From CAZSVI01 sp964610205 (GTDB lineage Bacteria; Bacillota; Clostridia; DSM-8532), in assembly GCA_964610205.1 (NCBI GenBank), contig CAZSVI010000077.1, positions 1-17,677 on the forward strand: a stretch of DNA of 17,677 nucleotides, written 5' to 3'. The notes under the pieces are model-generated. The model saw only the letters and a list, made by a program, of their open reading frames with translations, had not been told where the DNA came from and did no database searches. Each line of letters begins with the position of its first letter. Position 1 is the stretch's first letter. Below, one piece after another: positions 12,393 to 17,677 of the stretch. Made by a program: the position numbers and the translations under genes.

Positions 12393-13472
12393 ATGAAAAA
12401 ACTGTTATTAATCGTTCTCATGGTAGCTATGGCCGCAACTCTGTTTGCAGGCTGTACCCCCAGGACCGAACCCACTGTAGCCTCCACGACGGGTACCACG
12501 ACTACCGGACCGGTAAAAGAAGAAACAAAAGAGACCGTTGTTAAGTCTCGAGTCTTAAAATTCGGCAATGCAAGTGCTCCTGACAAGCTTGGTTCCGTTT
12601 GCATGGAACAATTCTGTAATCTCGTTACCGAAAGGACAAACAGAGAACTGGTTTGCGAATGGTATCCTTCTGAACAGCTTGGCTCCAGTACCGCGCAAAT
12701 TGAGGCCATGATGGCTGATAATCAGGCAGGTAACTGTACAGGTATCGATGTATATGGTACCTACAGCAACCCTCTGAATGCTCTTGCCGTTCCCTTCGCG
12801 TTTGAATCCGGCGAGCACATCATGGCCTGGCTCGAAAGTGATTATGGCAAGTCTGCTATTGAAGAACTGGCAAAGAAGGTAAATCTTCGTCTGATTACTG
12901 CGAACATGGTTCGTACTCCCCGCGTTATTATCTCCACTACCCCTGCTTACACGCCCGATGATCTTGAGGGTAAAGCAGCACGTGTTGCAAATGTTCCCAT
13001 GCAGTTTAAATTCTTCTCCTATTGGGGTTGTTCCACCAACCAGATTTCCTGGGCGGAATATCCCATGGCGCTGATGCAAGGCGTAGTCAACTGCGGTGAA
13101 ACCAGCTGTGAATCTTTTTCTACATCCAAGTTCCATTTGTATGCTCCATATGTTTCTATGGTAAATTTTGCATACCCCCTCGACTGCATCATGATGTCCA
13201 ATAACATCTGGGAATCTCTCACAGCGGAACAGCAGCAAATTATATATGAGGCAGCCGCAGAGGCTTGTAATTTCTATAACGAGCATGTACTGAGTGATTG
13301 GGAAAAATACAAACCTACCATGACTGAGGAAGGCGCAATCTTCATCGAGGTAGACCAGCAGGTTTGGATTGATGATATGATATCGTTCCGTTCACAGCTC
13401 GTTAATGAAGGATTCTTTGAGGACCCGGGCATCTTTGAAACCATTGAGGCATGCAGGCCCTCGGTCAACTGA
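12393..13472 (+). CDS. dctP: TRAP transporter solute-binding lipoprotein (DctP family)
   Basis: The 359-residue protein begins with a lipoprotein signal peptide (MKKLLLIVLMVAMAATLFAG) and lipobox cysteine C21, so it is tethered outside the membrane. A Thr-rich flexible linker follows (about 22-50), then the DctP fold. Seen are LKFGNASAP, the helix ending FCNLVTERTN, YPSEQLGSSTAQIEAM (91-106), PRVIISTTPAYTPDDLEG (176-193) and AARV, whose R197 sits where the family's carboxylate-binding arginine is expected, though normally after KIR. The typical WE-rich C-terminal region WESLTAEQQQIIYEAA is also present. Eight cysteines beyond the lipidated one (70, 75, 88, 115, 213, 234, 239, 265) and further ones toward the end are unusual for a binding protein. 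AGAGGGG lies ten bases before the ATG. Confidence 0.93.
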   Translation: MKKLLLIVLMVAMAATLFAGCTPRTEPTVASTTGTTTTGPVKEETKETVVKSRVLKFGNASAPDKLGSVCMEQFCNLVTERTNRELVCEWYPSEQLGSSTAQIEAMMADNQAGNCTGIDVYGTYSNPLNALAVPFAFESGEHIMAWLESDYGKSAIEELAKKVNLRLITANMVRTPRVIISTTPAYTPDDLEGKAARVANVPMQFKFFSYWGCSTNQISWAEYPMALMQGVVNCGETSCESFSTSKFHLYAPYVSMVNFAYPLDCIMMSNNIWESLTAEQQQIIYEAAAEACNFYNEHVLSDWEKYKPTMTEEGAIFIEVDQQVWIDDMISFRSQLVNEGFFEDPGIFETIEACRPSVN

Positions 13473-13562
13473 TGAGTATTACCTTGATCAATATGTTTGG
13501 TCATTGAATGACAAAGGCATCAGAAGCAATTAAAGTATAATTTGAATTGGTATGCAGAGTAG

Positions 13563-13682
13563 GTTTTCTGCAACAATTGTGACCAGAACAGAAAAAAAGT
13601 TGTTTTTGATGCCATATCTTTATCTAAAAACATAAAAGGCAAGCAGGATGATACGGACATCATTCGGCTGATTGGGAAATAA
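13563..13682 (+). pseudogene. Possible gene remnant before hyuA
   Basis: After a TAG at 13560-13562 a frame of 39 codons stays open to TAA 13680-13682. It reads VVFDAISLSKNIKGKQDDTD then IIRLIGK in its second half, a sequence that looks protein-like. It has no start codon or ribosome binding site and ends one base before the hyuA ATG. It may be the tail of a decayed gene or chance. The rest of the 13473-13683 gap contains a TGCAGA/TCTGCA hairpin (13552-13571) and no clear promoter. Confidence 0.2.
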
Positions 13683-13683
13683 T

Positions 13684-15750
13684 ATGAGTTATTTGTTTGG
13701 TGTAGATGTAGGTGGTACGTTTACAGATCTGTCCGTCTTCAACACAGATACGGACACTATCTATAACTATAAATTGAGTTCGACACCGGGTGATCCCTCC
13801 AATGCTATTGTCGAGGGTATTGTAGAAGTGCTGAAGCTTCTTAGCCTGAAACCGGACCAGGTATCTTATCTGGCACACGGAACAACCGTTGCTACCAATG
13901 CACTAATTGAGAAAAAAGGCGCCATGGTTGGTCTGATTACAACCGAAGGTTTTAAAGATATACTTGATATTGGATGGCAGAAGCGTCCAAACCTGTATGA
14001 TCTTCTTCGTCCCAAGGCCGTGAGTCTGTTGGCTCCGGGTATGCAGTGTGAGGTTACTGAACGCATTCTGTATGATGGCAGCGTAATGACACAGCTTGAT
14101 GAGGATGCTGTCCGTTATGTGGCAGAATATCTAAAGAGCAGAGGTGCGGAAGCAATTGCCATTTGCACCGTATTTTCCTTTATGAATCCTGCTCATGAAA
14201 AGCGTATCAAAGAAATTGTCCACGAGTGCTATCCCGAGATATATGTAACTGCTTCGAATGAATTGGTTCGGGAGTTCCGCGAGTATTCCAGAATGAGTAC
14301 GACAGTTTTGAATGCGTATCTTGGACCTGTTATGAAGAAATATGTGAAAAACTTTGAACAGTCGATTAAAAACATCGGCATTAGTATCAATCCATATGTA
14401 ACCCAATCCAATGGCAGTATCATATCTATTTCAGAGACTGTTGACTGCCCCATAAAGACTGCGGTATCAGGCCCCTCGGCTGGTGTTGTCGGAGCCGCGT
14501 ATATCGGTGGCCTTTGTGGTATAGGCGATATCATTACCTTCGATATGGGCGGAACCAGCGCAGACATCAGCCTGATTAGCGGCGGAAAACCTCAGCTTTC
14601 CGCAGAACGCCTGATTGAAGGGCATCCCGCGCGTATTCCTATGATAGATATCGTCACTATAGGCGCAGGCGGCGGCAGTATTGCGCACATCGATGAAGGT
14701 TGTGTGCTCAAGGTCGGACCGGAAAGCGCAGGCGCACGCCCCGGCCCTGCGTGCTACAATCGTGGAGGTACACTTCCTGCTGTTACCGATGCCAATATAT
14801 ATCTTGGCAAGCTGAACCAGAAGAAAATTCTCGGGGGACGCATGGAAGTATATCCGGATCTTGCAAAGGATGCTATACAAAAGAAAATCTGCGAAAAAGC
14901 CAACCTGTCAATGGATGAAGCAGCAACAGGTATTATCTCTGTTGTAAATTCTAATATGATGCGTGCAATTCGTGTGGTCTCCGTTGAACGCGGTTACGAT
15001 GCGCGAGAGTTTACGCTGATGGCTTTCGGTGGAGCAGGCCCGCTTCATGCCTGTGAGGTTGCAGATGAACTGAATATAAAAAATGTTCTTATCCCACCGG
15101 CGCCCGGTACATTATGCTCCCTTGGTCTTTTGATGGCCGACACAAAATTTGACCTGAGCCGTTCGGGTTTAGTGCTGGCAAAGCCTGAAAATCTGGATGC
15201 AATCAATGCGGTTTTCAGTTCTCTGGTTGATAACGGTGATGAACTGCTAAACCGCGAAGGTATTGCGGATGACAAGCGTTCCTATTTATTCTCCGTAGAT
15301 GCCCGTTATGAGCGTCAGAATTATGAGATCAATGTCGGGATTCCCAGTGGAATGGTTACAGAAGATATACTGGCATCCTTGCTTGAAGATTTTCATTCGG
15401 CCCATGAAAAAAATTTCGGCTATTTCAACAAAGCATTTAACATACAGCTGGTTAACTACCGTATATCCGCGATTGGACAGATTGACAAACCCGATCTGAA
15501 GGCGGAGCCGGAAGATCCAAAAGCAGTACTGCCCAAACCGATTGAAGTCAGAAATGTTCTGTTTGTGGGGAAAAAAGAATTCATACCGACTCCCGTATAT
15601 CATCGAGACAGCTTTACGCCTGGCTGTGTTGCATTGGGACCAATGATTATCGATCAGATGGACTGTACATCTGTTATTCCACCCGATTGGATCGTTAGAA
15701 CTGATGGGTTCAGAAACCTGCATGTCAGTAAGGAAGGAGGCAAACAGTAA
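13684..15750 (+). CDS. hyuA: Hydantoinase/oxoprolinase subunit A (HyuA family)
   Basis: This 688-residue subunit belongs to the ATP-dependent N-methylhydantoinase / 5-oxoprolinase / acetone carboxylase A family. Motifs seen are GVDVGGTFTD (6-15), the phosphate loop of the actin-like fold; LAHGTTVATNALIEKKG; VREFREYSRMSTTVLNAYLG; KTAVSGPSAGVVGAA; FDMGGTSADISL (286-297); GAGGGSIAHID; and GPESAGARPGPACY, then FGGAGPLHACEVADEL. These match the complete HyuA_N and hydantoinase_A domains, and the length is normal. With HyuB it would open a cyclic amide using ATP or carry out a related carboxylation. An in-frame TTG at 13672 is possible, but ATG 13684 gives the standard MSYLFGVDVGG start. It follows dctP after 211 bases and precedes hyuB by two bases. 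Confidence 0.93.
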   Translation: MSYLFGVDVGGTFTDLSVFNTDTDTIYNYKLSSTPGDPSNAIVEGIVEVLKLLSLKPDQVSYLAHGTTVATNALIEKKGAMVGLITTEGFKDILDIGWQKRPNLYDLLRPKAVSLLAPGMQCEVTERILYDGSVMTQLDEDAVRYVAEYLKSRGAEAIAICTVFSFMNPAHEKRIKEIVHECYPEIYVTASNELVREFREYSRMSTTVLNAYLGPVMKKYVKNFEQSIKNIGISINPYVTQSNGSIISISETVDCPIKTAVSGPSAGVVGAAYIGGLCGIGDIITFDMGGTSADISLISGGKPQLSAERLIEGHPARIPMIDIVTIGAGGGSIAHIDEGCVLKVGPESAGARPGPACYNRGGTLPAVTDANIYLGKLNQKKILGGRMEVYPDLAKDAIQKKICEKANLSMDEAATGIISVVNSNMMRAIRVVSVERGYDAREFTLMAFGGAGPLHACEVADELNIKNVLIPPAPGTLCSLGLLMADTKFDLSRSGLVLAKPENLDAINAVFSSLVDNGDELLNREGIADDKRSYLFSVDARYERQNYEINVGIPSGMVTEDILASLLEDFHSAHEKNFGYFNKAFNIQLVNYRISAIGQIDKPDLKAEPEDPKAVLPKPIEVRNVLFVGKKEFIPTPVYHRDSFTPGCVALGPMIIDQMDCTSVIPPDWIVRTDGFRNLHVSKEGGKQ

Positions 15751-15752
15751 TA

Positions 15753-17504
15753 GTGAACAAAGAAATCAAAAATGATGCCGTAATGGTTGAAATTATTGGA
15801 AATCTGATGATGTCAATCGCCGAAGAAACTTGTCTTTCCATCATTAAGAGCGCATATTCCACAAACATCAAGGAGCGCCGCGACGTTTCTTCCGCTGTAA
15901 TTGGACAAGACGGTTCCCTGGTGGCACAGGCCGACTATCTGCCGATGCATCTGAATGCATTCCTGACCTTCGTTCCATACATTTATAAGCATTATCCCTG
16001 TGATACTGTCAAACCGGGTGACATGTTCATTGGCAACGATCCCTATAATGGAGGAGGAAACCATCTTCCTGACATTGTCGTTGCAGAGCCAGTGTTTGGT
16101 GACCACCATATCATCGGCTGGATTGTGAACATGGCACACCATTCTGATATCGGCGGTATGGTTCCCGGTAGTACATCCAGTTATGCGGACAGTATATTTC
16201 AGGAAGGGATAAGAATTCCGGTAATCCGCATCTGCAACGAAGGCAAGCTGAATCAAGATGTTTGGAACCTAATTCTGGGCAATACACGAGCTCGTATTGA
16301 AAGAGAGGGTGATTTAACCGCACAGATTTCTTCAAATCACGTTGGGGCCAGACGTATGTGTGAAGCCTATGAAAAATATGGCAATGGTCTCTTAGCCTGC
16401 ATGGATGAGCTTCAGAATTATTCCGAAATACGTTTGCGTGCAGCGGTTTCGCAAATTCCCGATGGCATATATTCCTATACGGATTTTATTGATGACGGCG
16501 GTGAAAACCATCCTGAACCACTTCAGGTCGCAGTGGACATCCATGTGAAAGGGGATTCCCTTACATTTGACTTTTCACAAACCTGTAGTCAGATCAAGTC
16601 TCCGCTGAATATTTCCTATAATACGCTGCTGGCATGTTGCTTCTATTCTCTAAAAGTGCTGTTTGGCTCAGATATTCCTGCAACATCGGGCATTTTCAGA
16701 GTATTTGATGTCATTGCACCCAAAGGGTCTCTGGTCAATCCGATAGATCCCGCGCCTCTTGGCTTGACTATAAACGCGGCACAGCGTGTGCCTGATGTAA
16801 TATTCGGAGCTTTAGCCAATGTTACAAAGGAACGTGTGATTGCCGGCTGCAACAGCACCTGCCAGACCGTTGTCTTTGCTTGTGATGATCCATATCGTCC
16901 GGGCGGTTCCCTGATTTGCCATGAGGCCATTGCGGGAGGATCCGGGGCGAGCTGTCACGCGGATGGTCTCAGTGCCGTTCAGGTGCATTTGACCAATACA
17001 TCCAATATGCCTATTGAGGCGCTTGAAACCGAGTTTCCCATCATTACAATAAAAAAGTATGCGCTGCGCAGGGATTCCGGCGGCGCGGGTGAATTCCGCG
17101 GCGGTCTGGGTATCCATCGTGAGTATGAGATCATGCGGGACAATATATTAATGAAAGCAACCGGAGACCGGCAGATCTATGCCCCCTATGGGCTGGAAGG
17201 TGGTCATAAAGGCGCGACGGGAAATTTTTACAGAAGATATAACGGCAAGGAAACCAAAATGCCTTCCAAAAGTACAGGCAATGTTATGAGAAAGGGCGAG
17301 GTCGTGATTGCTAACACGCCTGGCGCAGGTGGCTATGGTGATCCTTACATGCGGATGCCGGAAAAAGTTCTTGCAGATGTTGTTGATGATTATGTTTCTG
17401 TTGAAATGGCTCTTTCTGAGTACGGCGTTGTGATCGTATCTGATGAAAAGGGCAATATGTCAGTGGATTACATAGCGACTGCAAAACAACGTGTAAATAA
17501 ATAG
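15753..17504 (+). CDS. hyuB: Hydantoinase/oxoprolinase subunit B (HyuB family)
   Basis: The 583-residue partner of HyuA shows the hydantoinase_B signature from end to end. Seen are EIIGNLMMSIAEETCLSIIK, ERRDVSSAVIGQDGSLVAQA, LPMHLNA, GDMFIGNDPYNGGGNHLPDI, GWIVNMAHHSDIGGMVPGS, QEGIRIP, FDFSQTCSQ, SGASCHADG, RRDSGGAGEFRGGLG and the closing PGAGGYGDP. The metal-site aspartate and histidines lie in the NDPYNGGGNHLPD and AHHSDIGG stretches. The start is GTG 15753, two bases after the hyuA stop, with GGAGG 12 bases upstream inside the end of hyuA. The next in-frame ATG (15783) has no ribosome binding site. HyuA and HyuB are separate proteins here, as in bacterial hydantoinase, not fused as in eukaryotic oxoprolinase. 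No third, acetone-carboxylase-gamma gene is visible. Confidence 0.93.
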   Translation: MNKEIKNDAVMVEIIGNLMMSIAEETCLSIIKSAYSTNIKERRDVSSAVIGQDGSLVAQADYLPMHLNAFLTFVPYIYKHYPCDTVKPGDMFIGNDPYNGGGNHLPDIVVAEPVFGDHHIIGWIVNMAHHSDIGGMVPGSTSSYADSIFQEGIRIPVIRICNEGKLNQDVWNLILGNTRARIEREGDLTAQISSNHVGARRMCEAYEKYGNGLLACMDELQNYSEIRLRAAVSQIPDGIYSYTDFIDDGGENHPEPLQVAVDIHVKGDSLTFDFSQTCSQIKSPLNISYNTLLACCFYSLKVLFGSDIPATSGIFRVFDVIAPKGSLVNPIDPAPLGLTINAAQRVPDVIFGALANVTKERVIAGCNSTCQTVVFACDDPYRPGGSLICHEAIAGGSGASCHADGLSAVQVHLTNTSNMPIEALETEFPIITIKKYALRRDSGGAGEFRGGLGIHREYEIMRDNILMKATGDRQIYAPYGLEGGHKGATGNFYRRYNGKETKMPSKSTGNVMRKGEVVIANTPGAGGYGDPYMRMPEKVLADVVDDYVSVEMALSEYGVVIVSDEKGNMSVDYIATAKQRVNK

Positions 17505-17604
17505 AGCATAATGATTAATAGTATGCCATCCAAAAGTATGGTCGCTATGAATAATATGGTATGATAAATGTTTGTATAAACTATAAAAACAGATAAAAAT
17601 ATAC

Positions 17605-17611
17605 AAGGAGG
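17605..17611 (+). promoter_or_regulatory. Strong ribosome binding site
   Basis: AAGGAGG lies seven bases before the ATG at 17619. It is the best-matched ribosome binding site in the window and implies a well-translated downstream gene. Confidence 0.85.
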
Positions 17612-17618
17612 TAATTGT

Positions 17619-17677
17619 ATGGCAATTGCATGCATTAAAAAAGAGGAGATAAAACTAAACTTTGAAAATGGTTTTGC
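17619..17677 (+). CDS. Start of a gene that runs off the window
   Basis: An open frame begins at ATG 17619 after AAGGAGG and is cut by the window end. The visible residues are MAIACIKKEEIKLNFENGF, too few to place in a family. It lies 114 bases after hyuB in the same direction. It could belong to the same catabolic locus, but the AT-rich gap may carry its own promoter. Confidence 0.7.
   Translation, partial: MAIACIKKEEIKLNFENGF

Noticed and set aside
12555..13286. Minus-strand open frame of 243 codons antisense to dctP
   Set aside because: It lies entirely under a gene with clear family motifs, has no ribosome binding site and reads as low-logic sequence; it is a shadow of dctP codon usage.
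13684..17504. Acetone carboxylase operon
   Set aside because: HyuA and HyuB resemble the alpha/beta-type subunits, but no gamma-subunit gene is visible and the TRAP and LysR context suits hydantoinase or oxoprolinase-type catabolism better. It cannot be fully excluded because the next gene is cut off.
1..17677. tRNA or rRNA genes, CRISPR arrays, prophage genes or an intact insertion sequence
   Set aside because: None was recognised on either strand; no regularly spaced direct repeats, tRNA arms or transposase motifs were found beyond the uncertain fragment at 2-127.

Overview
The window looks like chromosomal DNA from an anaerobic, spore-forming clostridium (Firmicutes). The grounds are a YyaC-type sporulation protein, a classical four-cysteine rubredoxin, strong AGGAGG-type ribosome binding sites, AT-rich intergenic DNA with TTGNNN-17-TATAAT promoters, and clostridial-looking proteins throughout. 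A run of ten Ns at 8661-8670 shows that this is a draft scaffold; the gap falls inside a LysR-family gene. No rRNA, tRNA, CRISPR array or intact insertion sequence was seen.

Layout. 1-127 is the tail of an unidentified gene. 150-230 is a GC-rich palindromic repeat with three copies of one unit. 407-1312 encodes a membrane protein with a DUF1566-like exterior domain. 1470-2237 encodes a Phd/YefM-like antitoxin domain fused to a Uma2-type PD-(D/E)XK nuclease domain. 2296-3438 (minus) is a PAS plus SpoIIE-type serine phosphatase. 3708-4355 is YyaC. 4639-4797 is a 52-residue rubredoxin, followed by a bidirectional terminator. 4910-6698 (minus) is a two-gene operon: a HAD phosphatase/phosphomutase, then a FlhG/MinD-type ATPase whose N-terminus resembles the YcgR flagellar-brake N-domain. 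7044-8123 is a uridine-kinase-like P-loop protein with an extra N-terminal domain.

The right half (8218-17504) reads as one catabolic locus. A LysR regulator is followed by a probable operon of a sugar-phosphate isomerase/epimerase-like TIM barrel, a three-part TRAP transporter in the order DctQ-DctM-DctP, and the two hydantoinase/oxoprolinase subunits HyuA and HyuB. A reasonable model is that DctP binds an organic-acid or cyclic-amide substrate outside the cell, DctQM import it with a cation gradient, HyuAB open an amide-type ring or perform a related ATP-dependent reaction, and the TIM-barrel enzyme isomerises a product. The LysR protein would sense the substrate. The substrate cannot be read from the sequence. 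A new gene with a very good ribosome binding site starts at 17619 and runs off the end.

The most unusual items are the YcgR-N/FlhG fusion, the antitoxin-Uma2 fusion, and a family of at least five related promoter-like repeats. Those repeats carry a conserved dyad, with compensatory base changes in one pair of copies, followed by a TATAAT-like box. They recur upstream of plus-strand genes across the window.
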